Counted from the first letter of the stretch, positions 1 to 11,236 are shown. The stretch is 64,000 nt of DNA from Neofamilia massiliensis (GCF_001299475.1 NZ_CYUJ01000003.1:1-64000); one strand, 5' to 3'. Notes: a model not told the origin generated them from the letters alone. Numbers and translations are program-made.

Positions 1-10
1 AGAATATACT

Positions 11-1545
<1,535 letters not shown>

Positions 1546-1679
1546 ATTTTTGTTCATTTAATCTTTAAGCTCATCTAAAAACTGACTTTGTTCGCTTTTA
1601 TTTCGCTTGTGTGTTTTTTTCGTTCTCACACTATATTCAATTTATTTGGTTCTTGCTTTCCCAAAAGGTTAGCTTGATT

Positions 1680-1708
1680 ATCTTATCAAATCTATTTTAT
1701 CTTGTCAA
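1680..1708 (-). promoter_or_regulatory. rRNA operon promoter P2 (proximal)
   Basis: On the reverse strand a perfect -35 TTGACA (1708-1703) is followed after exactly 17 bases by TAAGAT (1685-1680). It lies about 135 bases before the 16S 5' end, a normal distance for an rrn leader. Its architecture is identical to the second copy about 96 bases upstream, which supports tandem rrn promoters. Confidence 0.75.
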
Positions 1709-1775
1709 GGCCTTTTTTAAAGTTTTTTAATTTTCTTTACTTTAACCTTACATTCCCTTTCGAGACAGCTTATTT

Positions 1776-1804
1776 ATCTTACCAAGCCACTATTCTTTTG
1801 TCAA
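1776..1804 (-). promoter_or_regulatory. rRNA operon promoter P1 (distal)
   Basis: A second reverse-strand TTGACA (1804-1799), a 17-base spacer and TAAGAT (1781-1776). Both hexamers and the spacer length match the proximal promoter, as in Firmicute rrn operons with two stacked promoters. The remaining gap to the rpmB promoter (about 1805-1950) is AT-rich, and I see no gene in it. Confidence 0.72.
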
Positions 1805-1951
1805 GAACTTTTTTTAGAAAACTTTTTTCTTTTTTATAGATTTTCTTCTTTACCTCAAACAACTTTCTCTAAAATCAGCGATTTCTTTCTATATTATAAT
1901 GATCATATACTTTTTTATTTTTAGTCTTTTTCATTTTTTCTTTACTTTTTC

Positions 1952-1980
1952 TTGTATTTGTGTTTATCTTATGCTAATAT
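1952..1980 (+). promoter_or_regulatory. rpmB promoter
   Basis: TTGTAT (1952-1957), a 17-base spacer and TAATAT (1975-1980), with an upstream TATG giving an extended -10 flavour. It sits 33 bases ahead of the rpmB start codon, and the ribosome binding site GGAGGTGA lies between. Confidence 0.55.
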
Positions 1981-2012
1981 ACTAATGTTAATAATTTTAT
2001 GGAGGTGACTAT

Positions 2013-2204
2013 ATGTCTAAAAAATGTGATGTGTGCGGAAAAGGTAAAATGTTTGGTAATCAAGTTTCATTCTCTCATAGAAGGAGCCGTAAGTCCTGGT
2101 CACCAAATGTACAATCAGTAAAAGCTGTTGTTAATGGAACAACTAAAAAGATTAATGTTTGTACTAAATGTTTAAAGAGTGGAAAAGTAGATAGAGCAAT
2201 ATAA
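2013..2204 (+). CDS. rpmB: 50S ribosomal protein L28
   Basis: A 63-residue protein of the L28 family, a component of the large ribosomal subunit. The N-terminus MSKKCDVCGKG, the NQVSFSHRRSRKSW segment and the C-terminal CTKC are typical. The two CxxC pairs (residues 5-8 and about 51-54) mark the zinc-binding (C+) form of L28. The start is an ATG behind a strong GGAGGTGA site. It stands alone, with its own promoter and a hairpin terminator directly after it, divergent from the 16S gene. Confidence 0.97.
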   Translation: MSKKCDVCGKGKMFGNQVSFSHRRSRKSWSPNVQSVKAVVNGTTKKINVCTKCLKSGKVDRAI

Positions 2205-2226
2205 ATATATTGGCTTTAAACTTACT

Positions 2227-2258
2227 AGTGTTGATTTAATAATCAACACTCTTTTTAT
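2227..2258 (+). terminator. rho-independent terminator of rpmB
   Basis: A perfect 10-base stem AGTGTTGATT / AATCAACACT with a 4-base loop, followed by CTTTTTATTTT. Confidence 0.85.
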
Positions 2259-2261
2259 TTT

Positions 2262-2297
2262 AAAAGAGAGCCTGCTATTATTTGCTGACTCTCTTTC
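2262..2297 (-). terminator. probable terminator of the J-domain gene
   Basis: An 8-base stem AAAGAGAG / CTCTCTTT with an 18-base loop just past the stop codon of the reverse-strand J-domain gene. The tract after the stem on the reverse strand starts TTTT but is short, so termination may be weak or shared with the rpmB hairpin. Confidence 0.5.
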
Positions 2298-2304
2298 TTT
2301 ATTT

Positions 2305-3090
2305 TTAATTTATATTTTTAAGTCTTTTGTATCTTTCTATATTTTCATCTGATAGAAATTCATTGGCTTCATTAATTTTTTGAAAGACTTCAGTTGCATC
2401 TTCAGCCTTGTTTATATCAGGGTGATATTTTTTCGCCATTTTTCTATAAGCTAGTTTTATTTCATACTTATCCACTGTTGGATCAAGTTCTAATGTTCTA
2501 CATGATGCTTCATATTTATCAATAAAATCATTAGTTGGATTGTAAAAATTTCCTTGATTATAGTTTTGATTATTATTGTAATCTCTATAATAGCCTCCGT
2601 TATAACCCTGGCTATTCATATTTTCATAGAAATCCTTAAACATTTCTTCCCACATTTTTTGTGTTTGTTCGGCTCGTCTTTGAGATTCTTTTCGCCTAGC
2701 TTCTTCTTGTTGTCTAAAGTATTCATTTTTATAAGATCCAAAAGAGCCTCTTCTATTATCTTTTCCTAATAAATAATAATCGGCTTTGTCATAAAAGTAT
2801 TCTGTTGAAATATATTGAATGTACTTTAAATAGGATATTAATCCCCTGCCAAGTAAGGGTACTATAAATAATATAATTAACAAAACCAATATTAAAGGAT
2901 TTAAGATTATAAAAGTCCACAGTAAAGGGTTTATTAAAAAGAAAACAAATAAGAGTGTAAAAACACCTAAAAGTTTCTTTACATTATCTATAAGCATAAC
3001 AATAAGCTCTAATATAAATATCAAAGCCGTTGTTATTAATTCTAATATTTTTCCTAATCCTTTATAAAAGTATCCAGCTATATTATTCAA
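2305..3090 (-). CDS. Membrane-anchored J-domain (DnaJ-like) protein
   Basis: A 261-residue protein with a C-terminal J domain (about residues 200-258) containing the HPD signature in KYHPDIN, which stimulates Hsp70/DnaK ATPase. The first 90 residues are strongly hydrophobic and should form two to three membrane segments. They are followed by a charged linker and a Gln/Asn/Tyr/Gly-rich stretch (about 130-195). There are no zinc-finger or C-terminal DnaJ domains, so it is not the general DnaJ. The start is a TTG preceded by GGAGAAG; a nearby ATG at 3098 is out of frame. It probably recruits DnaK to the membrane; the client is unknown. Confidence 0.8.
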   Translation of the reverse strand: MNNIAGYFYKGLGKILELITTALIFILELIVMLIDNVKKLLGVFTLLFVFFLINPLLWTFIILNPLILVLLIILFIVPLLGRGLISYLKYIQYISTEYFYDKADYYLLGKDNRRGSFGSYKNEYFRQQEEARRKESQRRAEQTQKMWEEMFKDFYENMNSQGYNGGYYRDYNNNQNYNQGNFYNPTNDFIDKYEASCRTLELDPTVDKYEIKLAYRKMAKKYHPDINKAEDATEVFQKINEANEFLSDENIERYKRLKNIN

Positions 3091-3144
3091 AAATTCATCT
3101 TCTCCAATTTCCTCAAATTTAAATGATGTAGAACACAGAAGAGA

Positions 3145-4773
3145 TTATATGTCACTAGCAAGTCTTTCTTGTTTGTTATAATCTACTACATAATTAGCTA
3201 TATTTACGCAGTGGTCAGAAACTCTTTCTAGGTTGCTAATTACATCTAAAAACATTACGCCAGATTTTATGTCACAAGTCCCATCAGATAGTCTTTCAAT
3301 ATGGCTGTTTCTATATGTTTCTTCTAATCTATCTATTTCGTCTTCTATTTTAAATATAAGTTTTGCATCTTCTTGGCTAAGGGCAGTAAATGACTCCTTA
3401 GCTACTTTAATATTTTCTAATACTAAAGAAAACATATAATTAAGTTCATCTTTAGCAACATCAGAAAAGTTTATACTTTCATCATTACTTGTTACTGCTG
3501 AATCATTAATGTTTTTTACATGATCGCCTATTCTTTCTATATCGCTTAGAGCATATAAAAATATATCATTTAGGGCTCTTTGTTCATCAGAGATTTCAGT
3601 TTTATTTAATCTAACTATAAATTCTGTAATGTGTTCATTTAAATAGTTAATGGTTTGTTCTATTGAATAGATCTTATCTATAAGATCAAATTTTTTATTA
3701 ACTAAGGCGTCATTTGATAAAATTATATTGCTTTCTGCAAACTCAAACATCCTGTCAATTTCTTTAAATAACTGATTTGTTGCTACTGATGGAGTTTCGA
3801 TCATTCTAACATCTAGGTATTTTAATGATTTTTCTTCTACAGTGTCTTCGCCCTTTACTAAGGCCTTAACAATTTTTATGTGTAAGTTAGCAAATGGGAC
3901 TTGAATTAAAACATTTGTAAGATTAAAAATCGTATGGGCATTTGCTATTTGTCTAACTATATCATCTGGAGTTAGGCTTTGAACGAGTCTGGTTACTGGT
4001 ATTCTAAGTCCTGCTAAAAAGATTATTGATCCAATTACATTAAATAAAAAGTGTAGAAGCGCTGCTCTTTTTGCATTTCTACTTGCTCCTATTGAAGAAA
4101 TCATTGCAGTTGTAGTTGTACCAATGTTTTCTCCAAGAATGATGGAGAAAGCTACTGGAAATGGAATTAGGCCTTGCATAGCAGTAGCTTGTAAGATACC
4201 CATGGTTGCACTTGAAGATTGTAAAACAGTTGTAATTAAAAACCCAACAAAAACCCCTAAAATTGGGTTTTCTAATTTTACAATCATTTCAGCAAAAACA
4301 GGACTATTTTGTAAAGGTATTAGACCCTGGCTCATCATATTTAATCCAACAAATAATAATCCAAAGCCTATTACTATATCTGCTAAATCTTTTTTCTTAC
4401 TAGTCTTAAAGGCTAGTTTTAAAGCAACACCAATAGCAACTGCTACTGGAGCAATGTCTGTAAGCCTAAAAGCTATAATTTGTGATGTTACTGTAGTACC
4501 AAGATTGGCACCCATAATAACACTAAAGGCCTGGGTCAAGTTCATTAATCCAGCGTTAACAAAACCTATTACCATTACTGTAGTGGCACTTGATGATTGG
4601 ATAATCATAGTTACTACAGTTCCTAGTAATATTCCCATAAACTTGTTTTTTGTTAAAAAACCTAAAATTTCTCTTAATCTCTTACCTGCAGCTTTTTGCA
4701 AGGAGTCTCCCATTAGGTTCATTCCGTAAATAAATAAACCTAGACCTCCTAAAGCAGCTAAAATATTTGCCAT
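3145..4773 (-). CDS. Na+/phosphate cotransporter family protein with PhoU-like tail
   Basis: A 542-residue protein of the NptA/YjbB type. The N-terminal two thirds contain two inverted repeats, each with the diagnostic QSSSAT motif (about residues 60 and 186), and about eight to ten membrane helices. The C-terminal 200 residues are helical and PhoU-like (EXXRXGDH-type segments such as DIERIGDHVKNI and LERVSDHCVNI). The family exports or imports phosphate with sodium. It lies 3 bases downstream of trmL and is probably co-transcribed. Which direction phosphate moves cannot be told from sequence. Confidence 0.88.
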   Translation of the reverse strand: MANILAALGGLGLFIYGMNLMGDSLQKAAGKRLREILGFLTKNKFMGILLGTVVTMIIQSSSATTVMVIGFVNAGLMNLTQAFSVIMGANLGTTVTSQIIAFRLTDIAPVAVAIGVALKLAFKTSKKKDLADIVIGFGLLFVGLNMMSQGLIPLQNSPVFAEMIVKLENPILGVFVGFLITTVLQSSSATMGILQATAMQGLIPFPVAFSIILGENIGTTTTAMISSIGASRNAKRAALLHFLFNVIGSIIFLAGLRIPVTRLVQSLTPDDIVRQIANAHTIFNLTNVLIQVPFANLHIKIVKALVKGEDTVEEKSLKYLDVRMIETPSVATNQLFKEIDRMFEFAESNIILSNDALVNKKFDLIDKIYSIEQTINYLNEHITEFIVRLNKTEISDEQRALNDIFLYALSDIERIGDHVKNINDSAVTSNDESINFSDVAKDELNYMFSLVLENIKVAKESFTALSQEDAKLIFKIEDEIDRLEETYRNSHIERLSDGTCDIKSGVMFLDVISNLERVSDHCVNIANYVVDYNKQERLASDI

Positions 4774-4776
4774 TTT

Positions 4777-5244
4777 TTACTCCAGTTCTTCAAAATCCAA
4801 TTGTCTTAACGCTTCAAATAGTATTATATTTGCTGAATTTGCCAAATTTAAAGATCTACCATAGTCTTTTAGCATAGGTATTCTTATATTGTGATCAGGC
4901 TCAAGGTTTAATATTTCTTTTGATAAGCCCTTAGTTTCTTTACCAAAAACTATAAAATCGCCTTCTTTATAAGAAACATCAGTATATCTCTTTTTTGCTT
5001 TTGTTGTAGCAAAGTAAAAATTATGTTTGTCTTTATACTTATTATATAAGTCAAGAAAAGAATCATAATATTCAATTACAGCTAATTCCCAATAATCTAA
5101 GCCTGCTCTTTTAACTTTCTTATCTTCCATATCAAAACCTAAAGGCTTAACTAGATGGAGTTTAGAAGAAGTAAGGCCACATGTTCTTACCAAGGCTCCT
5201 GTATTAAAAGGTATTTCTGGTTCGACAAATACTATATTTAGCAT
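4777..5244 (-). CDS. trmL: tRNA (cytidine(34)-2'-O)-methyltransferase
   Basis: A 155-residue SPOUT-class methyltransferase of the TrmL type. It methylates the 2'-OH of the wobble base of certain leucine tRNAs using SAM, acting as a dimer. Family landmarks are NTGALVRTCGLTSSKLHLVKP near the N-terminus, FGKETKGL in the middle, and the trefoil-knot segment RSLNLANSANIILFEALRQ near the C-terminus. Length is normal for the family (about 150-160). An ATG start lies behind an AAGGAGTAAAC site. It is followed at once by the Na/Pi transporter gene. Confidence 0.93.
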   Translation of the reverse strand: MLNIVFVEPEIPFNTGALVRTCGLTSSKLHLVKPLGFDMEDKKVKRAGLDYWELAVIEYYDSFLDLYNKYKDKHNFYFATTKAKKRYTDVSYKEGDFIVFGKETKGLSKEILNLEPDHNIRIPMLKDYGRSLNLANSANIILFEALRQLDFEELE

Positions 5245-5388
5245 AGTTTACTCCTTAATCTTGCTAATAATTTTATCTCTTTATTCCTATTTTAATATAA
5301 GTTTCTGATAAGTTAAATAGTTTTAATGCTTTTCTAATAAATTTTACAAAATTTATTAGAAAAAACTTCTATTAAAAATTTCCAATAA

Positions 5389-5412
5389 TAAAGGGAGTTT
5401 GAACTCCCTTGT
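5389..5412 (-). terminator. possible terminator after ddl
   Basis: A 9-base self-complementary hairpin AAGGGAGTT / AACTCCCTT just after the ddl stop. The reverse-strand tract after the stem is TTATTATTGG, so the U-run is poor. Confidence 0.5.
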
Positions 5413-5425
5413 ATAATTTATTTTA

Positions 5426-6607
5426 TTATTTTAAGCTTGATCCACCTTTTGTTCCATAAGATGTCTTTAGATAAATATCAGATTCAAATGTAACTAGGTT
5501 TTTATCTTTTTCTTCTTGGTTTTTTAAAGCTATTTCAATAAGTCTGTCCATTAATTCTTTAAAACTTATTCCAACTTTTTCCCAAAGATGGTAGCTTGTA
5601 GATCCTGGTAGGGTATTTATTTCATTTACATAAACTTTTTCATTGTCTTCAAGCAAAAAGTCTATCCTAGCTGTTCCAGCACAGTTAATAACTTTAAAGG
5701 CTTCTTTTGCTAAATCTTCAATTTGTTTTTTTACATCTTCTGTAACATCTGCAGGTATTCTTCTGGTAGTTTTAGAGTCTTTGCTGTATTTATCTTGAAA
5801 ATTTTGTACATCTTTCCAGCCAATTGGTTCTTCTAATACAGATGTTATTAAATCATCATTTCTACCTAAGACTGCACAATTAATTTCTCTTAAGTTTTCA
5901 ATTGCTTCTTCAATTATAATTTTGTTATCATAATTAATAGCTACTTCTATTGATTGAATTAAACTATCTCTATCTATAGCCTTAGAAATTCCTATACTAG
6001 AACCAAGATTTGAAGGTTTAACCATTAGAGGATAGGAAAGTTTTTCAACTTCTTCAATAACTTGGTCTTTGTTAGTTTTCCACCTATCTCTATAAAACCA
6101 GTAGTAATTAACTGTTGGTATATTATTTTGCTTATAAACATCCTTCATTAATACCTTGTCCATTCCTATAGATGAAGCTAATACATCTCCTCCTGTATAT
6201 GGAAGACCAATAGTATCTAAAAGTCCTTGAATAGTTCCATCTTCAGCATTGGTTCCATGAAGGCCAAGTATAGCTACATCAAGGTCACAATACTTTTTAA
6301 GTGACTTGTAGGATTCTCTTTTGCCAAATAAACCTCCAGAAACTTCCTTGTCTTCAAGAACATAAAGAGTCTTTGATCCATATGTAGGCATTAAAAATAC
6401 CTCTCTGCAGTTTGAAAAATCTCTTTTTTTATAAGTTTCAAATTTATCTAAGCCTGGTCCAACTAACCATTTCCCAGTATTGCTTATATAAATTGGATAT
6501 ACTTTGTATTTTGATTTGTCTAAGTTTTCGATCATTTGCATGGCAGTTATAACTGCTACCTCATGCTCTACACTTCTACCACCTATTAGAACACCAACAT
6601 TTAGCAT
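5426..6607 (-). CDS. ddl: D-alanine--D-alanine ligase
   Basis: A 393-residue ATP-grasp ligase that joins two D-alanines for the peptidoglycan stem. The N-terminal signature GGRSVEHEVAVITAMQ begins at residue 9. The lid and binding segments PLMVKPSNLGSSIGISKA and the metal-binding EINTLPGSTSYHLW are present. It is a little longer than E. coli DdlB, with an insert typical of Clostridial and VanA-like ligases. It starts 2 bases after the murF stop, so both are translated from one message and supply and use the same dipeptide. Confidence 0.95.
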   Translation of the reverse strand: MLNVGVLIGGRSVEHEVAVITAMQMIENLDKSKYKVYPIYISNTGKWLVGPGLDKFETYKKRDFSNCREVFLMPTYGSKTLYVLEDKEVSGGLFGKRESYKSLKKYCDLDVAILGLHGTNAEDGTIQGLLDTIGLPYTGGDVLASSIGMDKVLMKDVYKQNNIPTVNYYWFYRDRWKTNKDQVIEEVEKLSYPLMVKPSNLGSSIGISKAIDRDSLIQSIEVAINYDNKIIIEEAIENLREINCAVLGRNDDLITSVLEEPIGWKDVQNFQDKYSKDSKTTRRIPADVTEDVKKQIEDLAKEAFKVINCAGTARIDFLLEDNEKVYVNEINTLPGSTSYHLWEKVGISFKELMDRLIEIALKNQEEKDKNLVTFESDIYLKTSYGTKGGSSLK

Positions 6608-6609
6608 CC

Positions 6610-8136
6610 CTATTCCTCCTCGCTGTAATTATCAGGCAAATCATTTTCAAATAAAATAACATCACCTGGATTTAACATTGTTGAAAAAATTTCAGTAGCT
6701 TCATTTAAAGAATCGCAAGAAAATATATTATCATCAGTGAAATTTTCTTCTATTAGCCCTTCTCTAATTGCTGTTGTCCTCTTTTTACCAATTAAAAAGA
6801 CCAAGTCAGCTACTTTTGAAATTTCTTGACCAAATTTTTTATTTTCTATATATTCTAGTTCTCCTAGTTCTATCATTCCAGGAGTTACAATGATTTTCTT
6901 TCCGTTTTTAAATTCATTAAGGACTTCTAAAGCAGCCCTTGCTCCAGCAGGATTAGAATTAAATCCGTCATCTATAATAATAACCCCATTAGGAGAATCA
7001 ATCAAGCTTAACCTGTGGTCAATCGGCTCAATTTTTGAAATACCTAAAGCTATTTGATCTAGGTCCAAACCTAAGGTAAAAGCAGCTGTAGCTCCTGCTA
7101 ATATATTTCTAATATTGTGTCTACCTAAAATTTTTGTCTGACAAGGTATTCGACCTAGATCTTTAATGACTAAAGTAAAGCTAGACCCTTTTTCAGAAAC
7201 TGCTATGTCCTTGGCATAGACATCTAGTCTATCTATGATATCAAGTCCAAAGTAGTATTTTTTTATTTTAGTTTTTTCAGCAACTTCCTTTAAATTCTCG
7301 TCATCATAGTTAAATATAGCAATTCCATCTTCAGGCAAGGATTCAATTAATTCATATTTAGTAGCTATAATATTTTCTATAGAGCCAAACGTTTCTAAAT
7401 GTGCAGGTCCAATTGACGTCAATATCCCTATTTGAGGTTGAACTAGGTCTGCACACTCTTTAATTTCCCCCTTACAATATGCTCCCATTTCTGCAATAAA
7501 AACTTCCTTATCTTCAGTTAGTTCATTATTTATAACTTTTGATAGGCCCATTGGAGTATTATAAGATGACGGTGTATCTTGTACCTTATATTTTTCTTTT
7601 AAAATTGTAGAGGTGATAAATTTAGTTGAAGTTTTTCCATAGGAACCTGTTATTCCAACTACTGTTAGATTTTCTAGGCCTTTAATCTTATTTTGAGCCT
7701 GCTTGTAGAAGCCCATATTTATTTTATCTTCTCTTTTTTGGTTTAACTTAGCTGACCAAATCATTATACTTGGTTGGAAAAAAACTATAAGAAGGCCTAC
7801 TACTATTAAAATAATAGTCCAGGCAATGTTATTGTTTAAATCTGCTTTTAACACAATAATATTTATAGCAAGTAAAGCAATAAATAAAAATAAGTTTAAA
7901 GTTTTATGTCTTTGAAGAGTTCTCTTCGCCCTATCTGTCATAACAAGAGGCGTCTTATCTTCTTTTACTATTGGGTCAAGAGAAAACATCTTATAAGAAT
8001 CTTCCTTCAACCAATTTTTATATTTATTTAAATCATAACCGACAAGTTGTAAAAGATGAAGAGAGCTAAGACATCTCTTTTTTGGATCTATATAAACATA
8101 TACTCCAATAAGTAATAATAATATAATGCTTATCAT
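6610..8136 (-). CDS. murF: MurF-type Mur ligase with membrane N-terminus
   Basis: A 508-residue Mur ligase. The P-loop GITGSYGKTST lies near residue 163, followed by the central-domain segments YNTPMGLSKVINN and AEMGAYCKGEI and the C-terminal domain with DDGFNSNPAGA. These fit UDP-MurNAc-tripeptide:D-Ala-D-Ala ligase. In place of the soluble uridine-binding domain, the first ~140 residues carry one hydrophobic segment at the extreme N-terminus and two more around residues 80-125, so the enzyme is membrane-bound. Its operon neighbour is ddl, which makes its substrate. Another Mur-like role cannot be excluded. Confidence 0.88.
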   Translation of the reverse strand: MISIILLLLIGVYVYIDPKKRCLSSLHLLQLVGYDLNKYKNWLKEDSYKMFSLDPIVKEDKTPLVMTDRAKRTLQRHKTLNLFLFIALLAINIIVLKADLNNNIAWTIILIVVGLLIVFFQPSIMIWSAKLNQKREDKINMGFYKQAQNKIKGLENLTVVGITGSYGKTSTKFITSTILKEKYKVQDTPSSYNTPMGLSKVINNELTEDKEVFIAEMGAYCKGEIKECADLVQPQIGILTSIGPAHLETFGSIENIIATKYELIESLPEDGIAIFNYDDENLKEVAEKTKIKKYYFGLDIIDRLDVYAKDIAVSEKGSSFTLVIKDLGRIPCQTKILGRHNIRNILAGATAAFTLGLDLDQIALGISKIEPIDHRLSLIDSPNGVIIIDDGFNSNPAGARAALEVLNEFKNGKKIIVTPGMIELGELEYIENKKFGQEISKVADLVFLIGKKRTTAIREGLIEENFTDDNIFSCDSLNEATEIFSTMLNPGDVILFENDLPDNYSEEE

Positions 8137-8145
8137 ATAATCTCC

Positions 8146-8901
8146 TTACATATAAGAATTAATTACAGCAGAAAATGTTCCATAGTCGTCTATGTAGGAA
8201 AAATGTCCTGCGTTTTTTAAAACAACTAAACCGCTTTTATGAATTAGTTGTTCAAATTTCTTCCCTAAATATAAGGGAGTTGCATCGTCGTCTTCTCCCC
8301 ATATTAATAAGGTATCTGCCTTAATTTTTTTCAAATCTTCAGCGATGTTTTCATTAACTACAGTGACCATAATTTTCCTCATAATTCCAGAGGAATTTTG
8401 ATAATCATCTGAGCCTCGACTTTTTTTAAAGTTTTCTAATTTTTCTTCTTTGTTTTTTATTGGTAGAAGCTTATAAAATTTCTTTATGGCCTTGTATGAA
8501 TAAACCTTAAAGTAATATGAGATTCCTCTCTTTGGAATTAATCCAGCAGAATCAATTAGAATAAGCTTATCGACTTTTTCTGGATGATTGGCTGCTATTA
8601 TAGATGAAATCTTTCCGCCAAAAGAATGACCAAAAAAGCTAGCCTTTGTAATATTTAGACTTTCAATTAAGTCTAAAATATAGTCTGCGTAGTCATATGA
8701 ATTTAAAACCTCTTTCGGCTCTTCAGACATACCAAAACCAGGTAAATCTATTAAGACTACCCTGTACCTATCTTTTATTAGATTTGCTATTGGGACCATA
8801 GTCTCTTTACTTGCTCCCCAACCGTGAAGAAAGACTGCAATATTGTCAAAGTCTCCTTGGTCTAAATAATTTATTTTTAAGTCTTTAATCGTTTTTTCCA
8901 T
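8146..8901 (-). CDS. Alpha/beta hydrolase
   Basis: An alpha/beta-hydrolase-fold protein of 251 residues from the preferred start. The nucleophile elbow GHSFGG (Ser ~93), the oxyanion segment FLHGWG, the acid in WGEDDDATP and the base in AGHFSYID form a complete catalytic set. The ATG at 8901 is preferred because GAGGAAATA precedes it; an upstream in-frame ATG at 8940 lacks a comparable site and would overlap the hppA terminator. The gene is nine bases ahead of murF and probably part of the murF-ddl transcript. Substrate unknown; esterase, lactonase or peptidase are all possible. Confidence 0.85.
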   Translation of the reverse strand: MEKTIKDLKINYLDQGDFDNIAVFLHGWGASKETMVPIANLIKDRYRVVLIDLPGFGMSEEPKEVLNSYDYADYILDLIESLNITKASFFGHSFGGKISSIIAANHPEKVDKLILIDSAGLIPKRGISYYFKVYSYKAIKKFYKLLPIKNKEEKLENFKKSRGSDDYQNSSGIMRKIMVTVVNENIAEDLKKIKADTLLIWGEDDDATPLYLGKKFEQLIHKSGLVVLKNAGHFSYIDDYGTFSAVINSYM

Positions 8902-8944
8902 TATTTCCTCTAAAAGATTATACCATAAATAAATGTCCATAACA

Positions 8945-8980
8945 AAAAAACACTCCTCTTTTTTTAAGAAGAGTGTTTTA
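8945..8980 (-). terminator. rho-independent terminator of hppA
   Basis: On the reverse strand AAAACACTC pairs with GAGTGTTTT across a 15-base interval, and the second arm runs into a TTTTTTT tract. It lies between the hppA stop and the hydrolase start. Confidence 0.82.
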
Positions 8981-8989
8981 AATTTTTAA

Positions 8990-10996
8990 TTAGAATAAAC
9001 CAAAATATCCAACAAATAATGGAGCGAATACAAGAGATACAATAGTCATAAGTTTAATTAAAATATTAATTGATGGACCTGAAGTATCTTTAAATGGATC
9101 TCCTACAGTGTCTCCTGTAACTGCTGCTGCATGAGCAGGGCTTCCTTTTCCGCCATATTTGCCTTCTTCAATATATTTCTTAGCATTATCCCAAGCTCCA
9201 CCAGCATTTGACATAAAGATTGCCATTAGTACACCTGATACAAGTGCACCTGCTAGCATTCCACCTAGGGCTTCTGATCCTAAAATCAATCCTACTGCTA
9301 CTGGAGAAATAATAGCCATTAATCCTGGGATAATCATTTCTCTTAGGGCAGCTGCTGTAGAAATATCTACACATTTTGCATATTCTGGTATAGAAGTTCC
9401 TTCCATAATTCCAGGGATTTCCTTAAATTGTCTTCTAACTTCTTCAATCATTGAGTTGGCAGCTTTTCCAACTGCATTCATAGTATAAGCTGAGAAAGCA
9501 AATGGTAGCATACCACCAATAAACATACCAGCAATTACTCCTGGTTTTGTAACGTCAATTGATTGTAGTTGAACAGCTTGAGTATAAGAAACAAATAGGG
9601 ATAGAGCTGTAAGTGCAGCTGATCCAATAGCAAATCCTTTACCGATTGCTGCTGTTGTATTTCCTACTGCATCTAAAGAGTCAGTAATTTCTCTAACATT
9701 GTCTGGAAGTTCGCACATTTCTGCAATACCACCAGCATTGTCAGCAATTGGTCCATAAGCGTCAACTGCTATAGTAATACCAGCAGTTGATAGCATGCCT
9801 ACTGCTGCAATTGCAATACCATAAAGACCTTGAAGTGTGTTGGTGTTTCCTCCAGCTCCTGTAAATGCAACAATAATTCCAATTCCAATAATAATTATTG
9901 GTCCTACTGTAGACATCATTCCAGCTGCTAACCCAGAAATAATATTTGTTGATGCTCCAGTTTGAGAGTCGTGAGCAATCTTTTTAACTGCTTGGTAGTC
10001 AGCTGATGTATAAACTTCTGTTAATTTAGAAATTACAAGTCCAACAACAACACCTGCTGCAACACCAATAAATGGTCTAAGTGATTTTAATAGAATTAGT
10101 GAGAATATTGCTCCTGCAATTAAAGTAACAGCTGAAGCAGCATAAGTTCCCATGTTTAATGCTTTTTGTGGGTCTTTGTCACCTTTTACAGTATAGCATC
10201 CAAAAATAGAAGCTAAAATACCTACTGATGCTAGGATAAATGTATAAGTTACACCAGCTGTGTTATAAGCTGATAAGCCTAAAACTAATCCTGAAAGTAA
10301 AGCTCCTACATAAGATTCGAAAAGGTCAGCTCCCATTCCAGCTACGTCACCAACATTGTCTCCAACGTTATCTGCAATTACTGCTGGGTTTCTTGGGTCG
10401 TCTTCTGGAATTCCTGCTTCAACTTTACCTACAAGGTCAGCTCCAACGTCTGCTGCCTTAGTATAAATACCTCCACCTACTCTTGAGAATAATGCAATTG
10501 AAGATGCACCTAGAGAGAAACCATAAACAACATCAGTATTTCCTCCAGATAAAAAGTAAGAAAGAGAAATTCCAATAATTCCTAATCCAACAACGCACAT
10601 TCCCATAACTGCTCCACCTGAAAAAGCAACGTCTAATGCTTTAGCCATACCACTTTGCATAGCTGAGTTAGAAGTTCTAACATTTGCCTTAGTAGCAACG
10701 TTCATTCCAATGTATCCAGCTAAAATTGAAAATGCAGCTCCAAATACAAAAGTAAGTGGTAGAGCAAAAGTTTTTCCACCTACAAAAAATAAAATAATAA
10801 TCATAGCAAGGGTAAAGATTCCTATAACTTTATACTCCCTGCCTAAAAATGCCATAGCACCATCATGAATATAGCCAGAAATTTCTTTCATTCTATCATT
10901 TCCAGCATCGATCTTATTAATAAAGCTGATTCTAGAAAAAGCAAAAATTAAAGCAATTACTCCAACTATTGGTGCTAAATAATTTAAAAAATCCAT
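8990..10996 (-). CDS. hppA: Membrane-bound ion-pumping pyrophosphatase, K+-dependent type
   Basis: A 668-residue integral membrane pyrophosphatase with about 16 helices that couples PPi hydrolysis to export of H+ or Na+. The catalytic loop with DNVGDNVGD and the C-terminal [15 protein letters not shown] motif are intact. The [10 protein letters not shown] segment carries Ala where K+-independent enzymes have Lys, which marks the potassium-stimulated subfamily. Many anaerobic members of that subfamily pump sodium, but the ion cannot be fixed by eye. An ATG start lies behind GGAGGAAG. It follows secG by 9 bases and ends in its own terminator. Confidence 0.96.
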   Translation of the reverse strand: MDFLNYLAPIVGVIALIFAFSRISFINKIDAGNDRMKEISGYIHDGAMAFLGREYKVIGIFTLAMIIILFFVGGKTFALPLTFVFGAAFSILAGYIGMNVATKANVRTSNSAMQSGMAKALDVAFSGGAVMGMCVVGLGIIGISLSYFLSGGNTDVVYGFSLGASSIALFSRVGGGIYTKAADVGADLVGKVEAGIPEDDPRNPAVIADNVGDNVGDVAGMGADLFESYVGALLSGLVLGLSAYNTAGVTYTFILASVGILASIFGCYTVKGDKDPQKALNMGTYAASAVTLIAGAIFSLILLKSLRPFIGVAAGVVVGLVISKLTEVYTSADYQAVKKIAHDSQTGASTNIISGLAAGMMSTVGPIIIIGIGIIVAFTGAGGNTNTLQGLYGIAIAAVGMLSTAGITIAVDAYGPIADNAGGIAEMCELPDNVREITDSLDAVGNTTAAIGKGFAIGSAALTALSLFVSYTQAVQLQSIDVTKPGVIAGMFIGGMLPFAFSAYTMNAVGKAANSMIEEVRRQFKEIPGIMEGTSIPEYAKCVDISTAAALREMIIPGLMAIISPVAVGLILGSEALGGMLAGALVSGVLMAIFMSNAGGAWDNAKKYIEEGKYGGKGSPAHAAAVTGDTVGDPFKDTSGPSINILIKLMTIVSLVFAPLFVGYFGLF

Positions 10997-11005
10997 TTCT
11001 TCCTC

Positions 11006-11236
11006 CTACGCTCTTGCTAGTAATATTAGAGAAATAGCTAGTACAATAGCTGCTATAATATTAGCCCTATTAATCATTGCTTCTTTACTATTTCCCTTGT
11101 TTCCTTCCCAGAATGATTCAGAAGCACCGCCGCCCATAATGGCAGCCATGTTATTTTCTGCTGGTTCTGAAATAAGTGTCAAAATAATAAGTGTTAAACT
11201 TGAAACTAACACTAGTATTGACAATAATGTTGTCAT
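11006..11236 (-). CDS. secG: Preprotein translocase subunit SecG
   Basis: A 76-residue protein with two hydrophobic helices (about residues 2-21 and 52-72) joined by a Gly-rich cytoplasmic loop carrying GGGASESFW, the hallmark of SecG (compare GGGAS...LFG in other bacteria). It is the non-essential stimulating subunit of the SecYEG channel. The ATG at 11236 is chosen because GGAGGAAGATT sits just upstream; an in-frame ATG ten codons earlier has no site. It is not followed by rnr-smpB, the common arrangement, but by hppA. Confidence 0.88.
   Translation of the reverse strand: MTTLLSILVLVSSLTLIILTLISEPAENNMAAIMGGGASESFWEGNKGNSKEAMINRANIIAAIVLAISLILLARA

Noticed and set aside
4124-4729. 201-residue forward frame opposite the Na/Pi transporter
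   Set aside because: Lies wholly antisense to a clear gene and has no ribosome binding site.
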